A stretch of DNA of 64,000 bases from Niabella beijingensis (lineage in GTDB: Bacteria; Bacteroidota; Bacteroidia; Chitinophagales; Chitinophagaceae). The stretch is taken from the NCBI RefSeq assembly GCF_020034665.1, contig NZ_JAIQDI010000001.1, positions 2,356,001 to 2,420,000 of the forward strand, written 5' to 3'. The position numbers were made by a program, and so were the translations under genes. Positions within the stretch are counted from its first letter, which is position 1. Each line of letters starts with the position of its first letter. Below the pieces are notes generated by a model, which did not search any database, had not been told where the DNA came from, and saw only the letters and a list, made by a program, of their open reading frames with translations. Positions 26,288-36,061 of this stretch are shown here, one piece after another.

Positions 26288-26974
26288 ATGACAACAAATG
26301 AACAGCTACTTAAACTGGATCAATTTTGCGTAAGAAGAGGCGTCGATTACTATGATCTGCGTCAGGAGCTGGTAGATCATATGGCGGAAGGCATTGAGGA
26401 GCAATTGCGCGTGAACCCGGATCTTTCATTTGAAGACGCACTAAAAAGAATGTATCGGTCTTTTGGCCGCTACGGTTTTTCGGAAATTGTTGAAGAGCGG
26501 TATAATTTCATCCGGAAGGCTGCCAAAAAACTGGAGTTCAGACTATTCAAGAATTTTTTTTCATTTCCAAAAATACTATTGACCATCCTGTTGTTGCTGT
26601 TGGTCTATCCATTGTTACATTCGCATAAAATAGCTCCGCATCTTCTCTATATCTGTTATTGCTTGTTGATGGCGACAGGAAGTACCATCTACTATCTTTT
26701 TATAAGGGTGCGATTCAGATCTCCTCAAAAGCAATTATTATCTCTGAAGGCGGTGAGCCTTTCCTCGTTATGGAAGGTCCTTTTTCTGCTGCCTCATTTA
26801 TATTATAATCTGGCGGTATTCATTTTAAAGACCCCTATACTTGCACTATGGTTCGATCTGCTGATAGCCTGCTGCAGCGTGGCACTCCTGCTATTTTTTT
26901 TCGCAAAGTATATTGCATACAAAGCCATTTATGAGAACGCACGCTTTAATTATCCGTTTGCCTTTAAAACATAA
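26288..26974 (+). CDS. PadR-linked membrane protein, paralogue B
   Basis: A 228-residue paralogue of the preceding protein. Shared blocks include LDQFCVRRGVDYYDLRQELV, DHMAEGIEEQL, a SFGRYGFSEIVEE segment, and the C-terminal YIAYKAIYENARF. Four membrane helices are predicted in the same positions, but their sequences have diverged and are richer in Leu and Phe. It has a 27-base gap after its neighbour and is probably the last gene of the PadR operon. The pair may form a heterodimer in the inner membrane (inference). Confidence 0.7.
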   Translation: MTTNEQLLKLDQFCVRRGVDYYDLRQELVDHMAEGIEEQLRVNPDLSFEDALKRMYRSFGRYGFSEIVEERYNFIRKAAKKLEFRLFKNFFSFPKILLTILLLLLVYPLLHSHKIAPHLLYICYCLLMATGSTIYYLFIRVRFRSPQKQLLSLKAVSLSSLWKVLFLLPHLYYNLAVFILKTPILALWFDLLIACCSVALLLFFFAKYIAYKAIYENARFNYPFAFKT

Positions 26975-27031
26975 AACACAGGCTGCATCCCTCCCTTTGC
27001 CGAACCCCGCTTCTTTGTTAACTTGCCGGTC

Positions 27032-28411
27032 ATGAAAAGAAGCTCCCCTGTTTTGCAGCAATTAATGTTGCTTCCACTCTTACTGGTAACCGCCTCCACC
27101 GTTAACAGCCAGCAATACCAGCCCACCTGGGAATCACTGGAAACCCGCCCTGTTCCGGAATGGTATACCAATGCCAAATTCGGGATCTTTATCCATTGGG
27201 GATTGTACAGCGTGCCCGCATGGGCCACCAACTCCAACGCGGATGGCTTTGGCAGCAATTATGCTGAATGGTACTGGCAGCGGCTGATCAATGACAAACT
27301 AAAGATCCATAAAGAGTTTGTCGATTTTCAGAACCGGGTATACGGACCTGATTTTAAGTACCAGGATTTTGCCTCCCTGTTTAAAGCCGAGTTATTTGAT
27401 CCTGCATTATGGGCAAAAATTTTTAAAGATGCCGGCGCCAGATATATTGTGCTTACCAGCAAACACCATGACGGTTTTACACTCTGGCCCAGCCCGGAAG
27501 CATGGAACTGGAATGCCGTGGACCTGGGACCGCACCGCGATCTGGCCGGGGATCTTTCAAAAGCCGTAAAAAACGCCGGATTGCATATGGGTTTCTACTA
27601 TTCGTTGTACGAATGGTACAATCCCCTGTATAAAACCGATGTAAAAAAATATGTGGACCAGCACATGCTGCCACAGCTGAAAGACCTGGTGACCCGTTAT
27701 CAGCCGGATATCGTATGGCCCGATGGGGAATGGGACCAGTCCGACACCACCTGGCGAAGCCGCGAATTCATTGCCTGGCTTTATAATGAATCCCCTGTAA
27801 AAAACACCGTGGTCATCAACGACCGCTGGGGAAGCGGCGGAAGAAAATACGGCAGCTTTAACACTACTGAATACGGTCATGGTACTGCCAGTCTTGAAAA
27901 ACCCTGGGAAGAATGCCGCGGGATCGGTGAATCTTTTGGGTATAACCGCAATGAAAACCTGGAGCAGTACCAGACCAGCCAAAGCCTGGTACATATGCTT
28001 ATTGATATTGTATCCCGCGGCGGTAATCTCCTGCTCAATATCGGACCGGCAGCCGACGGCACTATACCGGTGATCATGCAACAGCGGCTGAAAGATATGG
28101 GCGACTGGCTGAAAGTGAACGGGGACGCCATTTACGGCACTACCGCCTGGAAGAAGGCACCAAGACAAACCGACACCACCCTTTACTTCACACGAAAGGG
28201 CAATACGCTCTATGCCATTGCCACTACGTGGAAAGACGTGTTAAAGATAAAAGGCATTCAAAAAGCATCCGGTATCGAGTTGCTCGGCGTTCGGGGAAAA
28301 GTCAGATTCCGTTCAACAGCCGGCGGCATCACCATTCAGGCTCCCGGGGTTTCACCGGCCAATAATCCCAGTACCTATGCATGGGTGTATAAAATAGAGG
28401 GGGCCTTTTAA
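27032..28411 (+). CDS. GH29 alpha-L-fucosidase, secreted
   Basis: A 459-residue glycoside hydrolase of family 29 that removes alpha-linked L-fucose from glycans. The signal peptide ends near STVNSQQ. Family motifs are FGIFIHWGLYSVPAW near residue 50, YIVLTSKHHDGFTLWPS, and WPDGEWDQS, which carries the catalytic nucleophile Asp. The ATG at 27032 is taken; the TTG at 27023 is a frame artefact. It is probably periplasmic. No SusC/SusD pair or other glycan enzyme lies nearby, so it is not part of a visible polysaccharide locus. Confidence 0.92.
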   Translation: MKRSSPVLQQLMLLPLLLVTASTVNSQQYQPTWESLETRPVPEWYTNAKFGIFIHWGLYSVPAWATNSNADGFGSNYAEWYWQRLINDKLKIHKEFVDFQNRVYGPDFKYQDFASLFKAELFDPALWAKIFKDAGARYIVLTSKHHDGFTLWPSPEAWNWNAVDLGPHRDLAGDLSKAVKNAGLHMGFYYSLYEWYNPLYKTDVKKYVDQHMLPQLKDLVTRYQPDIVWPDGEWDQSDTTWRSREFIAWLYNESPVKNTVVINDRWGSGGRKYGSFNTTEYGHGTASLEKPWEECRGIGESFGYNRNENLEQYQTSQSLVHMLIDIVSRGGNLLLNIGPAADGTIPVIMQQRLKDMGDWLKVNGDAIYGTTAWKKAPRQTDTTLYFTRKGNTLYAIATTWKDVLKIKGIQKASGIELLGVRGKVRFRSTAGGITIQAPGVSPANNPSTYAWVYKIEGAF

Positions 28412-28473
28412 GGCTTTGTTAAACCATGGCAGACGCCATCATGATGAAATGAAATGCGTTCTATCTTTAATAA

Positions 28474-29652
28474 ATGAAGCAACGCAGCCTTTACTTTTTG
28501 CTCCCTTTGTACCTGCTTTATGCCGAAAATGCATACGGACAAAACAGCTCAAATAAGGGAATGGAGATTCTGAACACGATGCTGTCAAAATTTGCTGATG
28601 CCAAAAATCTGCAATTTGAAGAAACAAGGGAATCAAAGAGCCCGTTCAATACGGATACTACCCTGCTTAACAGCCGGTATATTTTTTTCTTTGATGAGCA
28701 AGGTTTCATAAAAAATGCAGATATAACCACCCGTACCGCGCTTTATAAAAACAGAGTAATCATAACGGATTCGGCTGCATATTTTTACGATTTTGAAGAC
28801 AGTACCTATACCCGCAAGCCGGGATCTGACGGGTATTCGGGAAACGTTTCCGATATCGGCGCACTGTTGTATTCCTTAAAAAAGATCCTTACAAACAACC
28901 CCGGTCGTGTATCGTTAAAAAAAGATACCGTTATTCAGCATAAAGCCTGCTACGTGGTGCTTGTAAACAGCTTTGACTCGATCATCGACGGCCGGCGGAA
29001 CTTCACTAACCAGACAATTGTCATTGATAAAAAAAGCTACTTACCCCTGATGCAGCTGCACACCGGCAGCGGCCTTGCGGAAAAGCCGGGTCTGACGGAA
29101 TTCACATTTGTCGACTTTTATGAGAAGTCCTCCTATACGAATATCCGCATCAATGAACTTCACACTAATCCCTTATTAACCTTTGCCGGTCTGCCGGGCT
29201 TTACTCCTTATGTACCGAAAACACTTTTAAGCGCAGGTACACCAACACCAGCCTGGTATGGAGTAACTGTGCAAGGAGATTCCGTTTCATCAGAAAGCGG
29301 TTTGGGAAAAGTGGTACTGCTGTATTTGTCTGGTATCGGCTGTCCGGCAGCCCAGGCTTCCATCCGGACAATCAATCATATTGCTGCAACCTTTGCTCCG
29401 GACCGGTTTGTTATCTTTGGTATTTACGATGACGGAAAGAAAAGCCTGCAAACATATATACAACAGCACAGCCTTCTTTATCCCATAATTTTTAACGGGC
29501 GGGCGATCAAAAAGAAATTCAATGCGCCCGGCTCTCCCTATTTTTACATTCTCGATAAAACCGGGAATGTGGCCTATGCGCAAACCGGCTGGGGCCCGGA
29601 GACAGAAAAGATGTTGACGGAAAAGATCCGCAACCTGCTCATTGCCCCGTAA
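28474..29652 (+). CDS. Exported protein with LolA-like and degenerate thioredoxin domains
   Basis: A 392-residue protein with a signal peptide (ending NAYGQN). The N-terminal 230 residues resemble the LolA-like domain seen before TlpA modules in Bacteroidota (FADAKNLQFEETRESKSPF, YLPLMQLHTGSG). The C-terminal 130 residues have a thioredoxin/AhpC-TSA fold (VVLLYLSGIGCPAAQASIRT, GSPYFYILDKTGNV). The usual CxxC is replaced by CPAA, so only one redox Cys remains and disulfide reductase activity is unlikely. A near-consensus -7 box TATCTTTA (28462-28469) lies four bases before the ATG. Confidence 0.7.
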   Translation: MKQRSLYFLLPLYLLYAENAYGQNSSNKGMEILNTMLSKFADAKNLQFEETRESKSPFNTDTTLLNSRYIFFFDEQGFIKNADITTRTALYKNRVIITDSAAYFYDFEDSTYTRKPGSDGYSGNVSDIGALLYSLKKILTNNPGRVSLKKDTVIQHKACYVVLVNSFDSIIDGRRNFTNQTIVIDKKSYLPLMQLHTGSGLAEKPGLTEFTFVDFYEKSSYTNIRINELHTNPLLTFAGLPGFTPYVPKTLLSAGTPTPAWYGVTVQGDSVSSESGLGKVVLLYLSGIGCPAAQASIRTINHIAATFAPDRFVIFGIYDDGKKSLQTYIQQHSLLYPIIFNGRAIKKKFNAPGSPYFYILDKTGNVAYAQTGWGPETEKMLTEKIRNLLIAP

Positions 29653-29654
29653 TG

Positions 29655-31136
29655 CTATTCCTTATACCTGCTATTTATCCGTTCCTTTGCTTTTTCCATT
29701 TTATAATCGATCCCCTTCCGGATGGCTTCAACCGTAGGCCCCACCCATATCTCCGGCTGCACACCCTGTCCGTCTTTGGGAAGGGTCTTATCAACTACCA
29801 TATGGAATAAGGGCAGGCGGAACCGGACCTTTGTATGCGGCAGTGTTACATCGGGTATCAGCAATGCCGTATTTCCGTATGCCCCGCCGCCCGTAGACTC
29901 GCCCAATACGATGATGTTTTCCTGTTTCCGCAGTGCGCCTATTGCAAGTGAAGTAGCCGAAAAGGAGTTGCCGCCACTCAGCAGGTAAACGGTGCCTTTG
30001 TAATGATTTGTTTTCCGCGGCCGGAAATAATGTTTTTCATACCAGGAAAAATGATAAAAGCCATCCGCTTTTTTATGCGTAACAAAACGCATGAACCACT
30101 TCAGGGCCCGGTCGTTACTAATGAAGCTGCTATAGGCAGAGTGTCTTGTCGCTGCATAAAGCGAGTCCGCAAGTTTAAAGCGCTTACTGCTGAGGTATTT
30201 TATAAACAGGTTGGAGTTATTAACCCTTCCGCCTCCATTACTTCTCAGGTCTACAATAAGATGCTCAATTTTTTTACGGTTCAGCCGGCGGAAGGATCTT
30301 CTGAAAAAGGAGCGCAGCCCAAGATGTTCCGAAAAACTGTTGAGCTCCATAACGGCAAATCTGCCGCTGCTGTCGATCTGTAGCGAGCGCTGTTCGTTCA
30401 GCCGGTCCCGGCGCGGCTGTTTTTGTTTGCGTTTGGATTGCGCCACCGGCTTTCGCGTGGTATCCACCGGCTGCCTGTACGGCTTCAGCGTATCCTCATG
30501 TACTGTGCCGGTGCTGTCGCGGAAGCGGATACGCAGGTCTTTCGGCCAGCCGTATACCCAGGAGTACAGCGTTCCGAAATAAGTACCGGTGCTCAGGCGC
30601 TGATCGCGGGCGATCCGGTTGCCGCCATCGGCAGAAAGGTATTGCCGCAGACTGTCCAGCACCCGGGCCACCGGCCGGTCTCCGATGGCTTCTATCAATA
30701 CACCCCGGATCAGGTTGCTGTCGTTCTTAAATACATTGTAGGCAACCGCCACCGTATCGTTCCAGGTTTTTATATACAGGGGAAATACCGGTTTGCTGCG
30801 CAATGTATCGATATACTTTGTATATTTTTTTGATGCCCTTACGGAGGTATGCCCGCACTGTATCTGCGCAGCCACCCGGGTCAGTATCTTACGGAACTCC
30901 TGTTCCGTCATACTGTCCCCCAGTTGCCGGAGGCCTGCTTCAAAGACACTGTCCAGCGAAGACCTGGCAGTGTACCAGTACAGAGAAGGATGCCGTTCTT
31001 CCAGGATATTCCGGAAAAGCCGGTAATCGGCCGCCAGTTGCTGCGGACTGAATTTCCTTCCGGGGTCAAATGCCCGCCTGCCTGTACTACAGGAAACCAG
31101 CATTGATCCGAAAAGTAAAATGCACCACCATTTCAT
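29655..31136 (-). CDS. S41 family peptidase, lipoprotein
   Basis: A 493-residue protein with a lipobox (MLVSC). The C-terminal half carries the tail-specific protease fold: LIVDLRSNGGGRVNNSNLF, SGGNSFSATSLAIGAL with the candidate catalytic Ser, and LGESTGGGAYGN. The middle includes a very basic insert (about residues 225-250: KPVAQSKRKQKQPRRD) that is unusual for the family. No PDZ domain is clear. It is envelope-anchored and probably degrades or processes peptides. It faces the thioredoxin-fold gene tail to tail with a two-base gap. Confidence 0.82.
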   Translation of the reverse strand: MKWWCILLFGSMLVSCSTGRRAFDPGRKFSPQQLAADYRLFRNILEERHPSLYWYTARSSLDSVFEAGLRQLGDSMTEQEFRKILTRVAAQIQCGHTSVRASKKYTKYIDTLRSKPVFPLYIKTWNDTVAVAYNVFKNDSNLIRGVLIEAIGDRPVARVLDSLRQYLSADGGNRIARDQRLSTGTYFGTLYSWVYGWPKDLRIRFRDSTGTVHEDTLKPYRQPVDTTRKPVAQSKRKQKQPRRDRLNEQRSLQIDSSGRFAVMELNSFSEHLGLRSFFRRSFRRLNRKKIEHLIVDLRSNGGGRVNNSNLFIKYLSSKRFKLADSLYAATRHSAYSSFISNDRALKWFMRFVTHKKADGFYHFSWYEKHYFRPRKTNHYKGTVYLLSGGNSFSATSLAIGALRKQENIIVLGESTGGGAYGNTALLIPDVTLPHTKVRFRLPLFHMVVDKTLPKDGQGVQPEIWVGPTVEAIRKGIDYKMEKAKERINSRYKE

Positions 31137-31202
31137 TAAAACACGTTTTTAGCCGGAGGCCTTTCAAACGGGTGCAAACTACAATTTATGTGTTACATAT
31201 CA

Positions 31203-32261
31203 TCAGGGCTTTAACCCGTTAACAGAATAGATGTCCCTTGTTCTAAAATAACCTGCCCAATCATAGTTCTTAAACCGGTCCTGGTCAGCCGCGCTCATTT
31301 TATGACAGCTGGAGCAGTTGTAGCCGGAACTGGCGATAATGACATTATCGATCCCCTGCTGGGTCTGATCCAAAAATACCGTGGTATTCCGTTCGGCATT
31401 CTCAATCCTTTTTTCCAGCACCTCCTTAAACGCCCAGCTGTTGTAATTGGGCGAGGCTTTTGCCAGCGCATATATCTTTTTAGCCGTTGCATGATCTCCC
31501 GTTCGTACGATCATATCTCCCATGTTTAAAAAATAGCCTTCAATATTATGCGGGGCGATCCAGCTGTTATAGCAGGCCCTTTTTTTGCCCAGGTTATGAC
31601 CCGAAAGATCCTTGTTGATGAATTCCTGGATTGCCGGGTTCGCCCGGTCAACAGAGGCCGTATAACAGTCTTCCAGGGTGGTCCATTGCCATTCCAGTGC
31701 CTGCTGGAAAGGAGGCGACTGTGTGGGAAAGCCGGAAAAAGTGACCCCAATGGTGAATTTATTAAACTGCGGCCAGGCAGTAATAGACTCCAGCCCTTTG
31801 GCATATCCCTGCTGCTGCAGTTCATCGGATTGGGTAATGGAGGCCAGGGCCATTTCCGCATCTGCCAGGAAACCCAGCAGCCGCTTGTCGTTGGGGTTCA
31901 TCTCGTACGCTTTTGCAAAATACTTACGGGCATCGGCCACATGACCGGGGATCTCCTGCGGGGGTATGCCGCCCCGCAACCCTTCGGAAAGCAGCCAGAA
32001 ACGGGCAAATCCCAGGTGGGCAGTGGCAATCAGGTTGGTGGAATCTTCCCGGTACTGCTGTTCCAGCTTACTGATCACAGTCTTTACATTTTCAACGCTC
32101 CCATTGTGGAACTGCTCCCAGAAATAACGATTCTGCGGATCGTTGACCCGCTCATATACTTTATCAAAAGCCGATTTTTCAGTTTTGCTCTTTCTGCAGG
32201 AAAGAATGGACAGGGTGCCTGCTATGGCAAAGCAGGTAATAACAAGGATACTTTTTTTCAT
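31203..32261 (-). CDS. Lipoprotein with single CxxCH heme motif
   Basis: A 352-residue lipoprotein started at the ATG at 32261 (MKKSILVITCFAIAGTLSIL then SC). The first 230 residues are helical with TPR-like stretches (AEMALASITQSDELQQQGYA). A C-terminal CSSCHKM sequence near residue 325 matches a c-type heme attachment site, though one heme in such a protein needs proof. It follows the TonB receptor gene by 37 bases on the same strand, so the two are probably co-transcribed. I know no named family. A surface partner of the receptor is the likeliest role (inference). Confidence 0.65.
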   Translation of the reverse strand: MKKSILVITCFAIAGTLSILSCRKSKTEKSAFDKVYERVNDPQNRYFWEQFHNGSVENVKTVISKLEQQYREDSTNLIATAHLGFARFWLLSEGLRGGIPPQEIPGHVADARKYFAKAYEMNPNDKRLLGFLADAEMALASITQSDELQQQGYAKGLESITAWPQFNKFTIGVTFSGFPTQSPPFQQALEWQWTTLEDCYTASVDRANPAIQEFINKDLSGHNLGKKRACYNSWIAPHNIEGYFLNMGDMIVRTGDHATAKKIYALAKASPNYNSWAFKEVLEKRIENAERNTTVFLDQTQQGIDNVIIASSGYNCSSCHKMSAADQDRFKNYDWAGYFRTRDIYSVNGLKP

Positions 32262-32298
32262 TCTCGGTCTATTAATTTGTGTAAACAATAAAAATTTT

Positions 32299-34686
32299 CT
32301 AAAACGTAAAGCGGAAATAGGGCACTACCAGGATGCCCGGCTGGTACTGGTTCACTACCCTTTGTGTTTTCCGGTCGTACAGTTGTACAAAAAGATGCTG
32401 GCGGTTGGTAACGTTGCGCAGGTCAACACCGCCTTCAAGAGTCGAGCGTTTAAAATTCCGGCGTCCTCCCAGTTTAAGATCTGTACGGAAGTACGGCGCC
32501 TGTTTTATGGAATACGGGTTCCTTTCCTCATCATAGATGGTGCCCCTGCCCGAGGCAGAAGCAGCCACATCCACCGGCGAAGCATATCGCCCGCCCATAA
32601 CGGTCATCCGGAGGCTTACGGAAAAAATATGCTGATCGCCTTCCAGGCGGAAATCTTTTCCCGCAAGCATATTCGCAACATAATTATTGTTAAAAGTGGT
32701 GTTCCGCTCTATGCCATCGCTGCCCTTGTACTTCGACTGGAACAAACTGCCGGTTATTAAAAAATAATAATGATGGCTGAAGGATTTTTCCAGGGTAAGA
32801 TCCAAACCATAGTTGGCGCCCGTACCGTTATTCACCAGGCTGTCCTTTAAAATAAGTCCAAAACCACTACCCTCATTCAGCATCGAAAAACCGGAAGGAT
32901 AGCGCGTCACCGGCACATGCGACAGTCGTTGATAGTACGCCTCTGTCTTCAGCTGCACAGAGGGAGCGAACCGGTTGGCATAACTCAGCACAAATTGCCG
33001 GCTGCGGGTAAAGCCCAGCTGCCGGTTGGTATACACGGGCTGCTCATTGCTATAGGACCGTTTAAAATAAACAACCGGGGGTTGCATTTGTGAATGATCC
33101 CCGTAAGCAACGCTGATCGTTTGACGGCCCGGCAGCTCGTACTGCAGGGATGCGCGTGGTTCAACAGCACCGGATCCGTTCAGCATCAGCCGCTGGTAAT
33201 GCAAACCGGCGATGAGGGTTAACCGTTCCGTAAACCGGTGTTTGAGCTGGCTATATGTCTGTAATAGTGCGGTATTCGTGTTTTCATCGATCTGGATGGT
33301 TTCTGATTCATCATCGCCATAGATCCGCTTATCAAACAGCTGGTACTTAAAAGCAGTTGCATTAAGCCCTGAAAGAAGATTTGTTCTGGGGCTGAATTTA
33401 TGCGCCAGTGTGTACGCGATCTCATACCGGGTGGTTTTAAAATGAGTTTCACCGGTGCGATAGGCTTCCCGGGTTTGCTCACTGATGGAGTCAGCCAGGT
33501 TCTTCTCTGTAGCCCGGTTGACCCCAATGCTGAGCTTCCCGAAGGTTCTCCGGCTGAAATTGGATTCCAGGTTGAGTCCGGCTATACCTGTAAAAAAACG
33601 CGAAAACAGATTGGTATGCTCTGCCCCGTAAAGATTCTTATTGTTTACCGTATCGGCTTCATTGCCCAGGAAATCTATTTTGCTGGGGCCGCCCATTCCC
33701 CAAATGGAAAGCGTATGCTTTGCCGACAGCGGGATATAGACCTTAAAGTTCAGATCCTGATACTGGGGAATGGCAGCACCGGTGCCCACATTGAACCCGA
33801 TGGCCTGCAGTATCCCAACGGTTGAATACCGGTAATTGACCAGGTAGGAGGCCTTGCTTTTCCGGGAAAAAGGGCCTTCGATGCCCGCCTCGAACCCGGA
33901 AAAGCTGATCTCTCCAACGGCCTCCGTTCTTTCGGGATTCCCGTTCCGCAGGCGCAGATCAAATACCCCGCCCAGGGCATTTCCATACTGCGCCGGAAAA
34001 GCACCGGCAATAAAATCCGATTTTGCCAGGTTGTTGGCATTTAAGATACTTACGGGGCCGCCGGTGCTCACCAGGGATCCGTAATGATTGGGATTGGCAA
34101 TGTTGATCCCCTCCAGCTGCCATAACAGCCCCAGGGGAGAATTACCACGCACCACAATATCATTACGGCCATCCGATGCATTGGCCACCCCTGCCATCCC
34201 GCTGATCATACGGGCCGGATCACCGATCGACCCGGCAAAACGGCGGGTATCCGCGGGATTAAATAGGGTTCCGCTCACCGCGATCAGTTCATTATTCAAT
34301 GCCTGTTTGCCCCGGGTTTGAACGATCACCTCATCTAAAAGGGTGGTTTTTTCCGTCAGCAGTATTGTCAATTGTTCCTCCTTCCCAGCGGTTATCAGTA
34401 CCTCCGGGACGGTATAGGACTCATAACCGGTATGCGTAATCACAAAACTGTACCGGCCCAGGGGTACATCCAATTTAAAATAGCCGTCTTTATCAGACCG
34501 GCACTCTGCAGGGTCAGTATCCAAAACAGCTATCGTGGCATCCCCGACCGGGAACCGGGTTACAGCATCCAGAACCCGCCCCCGCACTGACTGGGTCCCG
34601 GTGGTTTGCGCCATCAACAGGGATTGACTAAAAAACAGCGCAAAAAGAGACAGGATTGCCCTCCTGTAAAAAACAGCCGGATTCAT
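32299..34686 (-). CDS. TonB-dependent receptor with carboxypeptidase-like N-terminal domain
   Basis: A 795-residue outer-membrane receptor from the ATG at 34686 (MNPAVFYRRAILSLFALFFS); the frame to 34755 precedes the signal peptide. After the signal comes a CarboxypepD_reg-like beta-sandwich (VRGRVLDAVTRFPVGDATI to YESYTVPEVLI), a plug (about residues 125-235), and a barrel ending in FRFTF. No SusD partner follows. Instead a CxxCH lipoprotein gene does. The substrate is unknown; the large extracellular loops do not reveal one. An AraC-type regulator gene lies upstream on the same strand. Confidence 0.87.
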   Translation of the reverse strand: MNPAVFYRRAILSLFALFFSQSLLMAQTTGTQSVRGRVLDAVTRFPVGDATIAVLDTDPAECRSDKDGYFKLDVPLGRYSFVITHTGYESYTVPEVLITAGKEEQLTILLTEKTTLLDEVIVQTRGKQALNNELIAVSGTLFNPADTRRFAGSIGDPARMISGMAGVANASDGRNDIVVRGNSPLGLLWQLEGINIANPNHYGSLVSTGGPVSILNANNLAKSDFIAGAFPAQYGNALGGVFDLRLRNGNPERTEAVGEISFSGFEAGIEGPFSRKSKASYLVNYRYSTVGILQAIGFNVGTGAAIPQYQDLNFKVYIPLSAKHTLSIWGMGGPSKIDFLGNEADTVNNKNLYGAEHTNLFSRFFTGIAGLNLESNFSRRTFGKLSIGVNRATEKNLADSISEQTREAYRTGETHFKTTRYEIAYTLAHKFSPRTNLLSGLNATAFKYQLFDKRIYGDDESETIQIDENTNTALLQTYSQLKHRFTERLTLIAGLHYQRLMLNGSGAVEPRASLQYELPGRQTISVAYGDHSQMQPPVVYFKRSYSNEQPVYTNRQLGFTRSRQFVLSYANRFAPSVQLKTEAYYQRLSHVPVTRYPSGFSMLNEGSGFGLILKDSLVNNGTGANYGLDLTLEKSFSHHYYFLITGSLFQSKYKGSDGIERNTTFNNNYVANMLAGKDFRLEGDQHIFSVSLRMTVMGGRYASPVDVAASASGRGTIYDEERNPYSIKQAPYFRTDLKLGGRRNFKRSTLEGGVDLRNVTNRQHLFVQLYDRKTQRVVNQYQPGILVVPYFRFTF

Positions 34687-34873
34687 TTGCACAAAAACAA
34701 GTTTAAAAGAGATAAGAATTGATTTTCTGCAAATATGGGTGCCGGAAATGCGCAAATCGCCCCATCAAATAGGGTGGCACCTCTAAAAACGACTGTTTTT
34801 GTTAATGAATTCTTAAAGCCCCCGGGGATCCATGAGCGCTGTTGATCTGAAACAATAAACCGGAGTCAGCAGG

Positions 34874-36028
34874 TCACAAATCAATGTGCCGGTTTTTCAG
34901 ATACTCAGACGGTGACTGGCCGGTAAATTTTTTAAAATTCCGGTTAAAAGAAGATTTGGAATTAAAGCCGCATTCAAAAGCCAGCGATAACAGGGTATAG
35001 TTTTGATTATCGGGATGCCTTACGATCTTTTTAAACTCCTCTACCCGCAATTCATTGATATAGTCATAGAAGCTCTTTTCGACCCGGGAGTTGATGACCT
35101 GCGACAGGGTGCCGCTATGGATATCCAGTTGTTCGGCCACATCTCCCAGCGTCAGTTCCGCGTTCTTAAATAAGCGGGTATCCTGCATCAGGTCATTGAG
35201 ACGCTGGTGTATCTCTGCTGCCTCCTCCCCGGTCAGTGTCGACTTTTCATATTTTACTTTTTCAGGCACCGTATTTTTCATAAGCAGGGCTGCCGGCTGC
35301 AGCATAGCGCCGGGTACCGGATCTTCATACGGCGGGCCCGGAGCCGGTTCGCTGCCTGCAGTTCTCCGGTTAAAAATACCTTCCTGCCGCACCCCAAAAA
35401 ATCCGATAAAAAATATAAAAAGGGAAACGGAAATATAGAGGGTTTGCTCAGTGCGGTAAAATATTACAAAAAACCAGATAACCCCTATTCCTCCTATAAG
35501 GTAGCGCAGCCAGTTCAATGAGATTTTCCCGGTGTAAGAAAACTGTCCTGCAATATTTTTCCGGTGACGTTTCAGCAATACCAATGCCGCAATAATGTAT
35601 ACCACTCCTGAAATGATAAGGGCGATGGTATGCCCCATTATTATGCCCCTGAGCCCGGGCGCGCCATGCTCATAGGCATATAATTTTTGTCCGGGGTTCA
35701 TTAACAGCAAAGGAACCCACAATACATAATCGGCAAAAAATGGCAGAAAATGCCAGATCCACCGGTACTTATGTTGTTGCTGATTGGTAAGATATAAGGT
35801 ATATAAATACAGGAACGGACCATGGATAAACGGAAAGGGCAGCTCCCAGCCTAATATCCCCGGCACATTCTTGTAGCTGCCCGAAACAAAGAGGTAGAGG
35901 TACCCCAGATGGATCGTAGCCAGAAACTGCCATGCCGTAAGGATCTTATCGGCGGTGGTTTTTTGCGGCTTCGCTATCAGCAGTATCAACAGGTATACAG
36001 ATACAATGATCCCCGTAAGGTATAGCAT
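34874..36028 (-). CDS. Membrane-bound AraC family regulator
   Basis: A 384-residue protein. The first 230 residues contain about seven membrane helices (MLYLTGIIVSVYLLILLIAK at the start, YISVSLFIFFIGFFGV at the end). A linker rich in Pro follows, then a C-terminal AraC-type double helix-turn-helix (LGDVAEQLDIHSGTLSQVIN, LSLAFECGFNSKSSFNRNFK). Such 7TM-AraC proteins are common in Bacteroidota and are thought to sense outside signals directly. Its position 187 bases upstream of the TonB receptor gene, on the same strand, suggests it controls that unit. Confidence 0.86.
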   Translation of the reverse strand: MLYLTGIIVSVYLLILLIAKPQKTTADKILTAWQFLATIHLGYLYLFVSGSYKNVPGILGWELPFPFIHGPFLYLYTLYLTNQQQHKYRWIWHFLPFFADYVLWVPLLLMNPGQKLYAYEHGAPGLRGIIMGHTIALIISGVVYIIAALVLLKRHRKNIAGQFSYTGKISLNWLRYLIGGIGVIWFFVIFYRTEQTLYISVSLFIFFIGFFGVRQEGIFNRRTAGSEPAPGPPYEDPVPGAMLQPAALLMKNTVPEKVKYEKSTLTGEEAAEIHQRLNDLMQDTRLFKNAELTLGDVAEQLDIHSGTLSQVINSRVEKSFYDYINELRVEEFKKIVRHPDNQNYTLLSLAFECGFNSKSSFNRNFKKFTGQSPSEYLKNRHIDL

Positions 36029-36061
36029 GGTTTTGTCTATCGTTTATTTTTCATCCAATGG

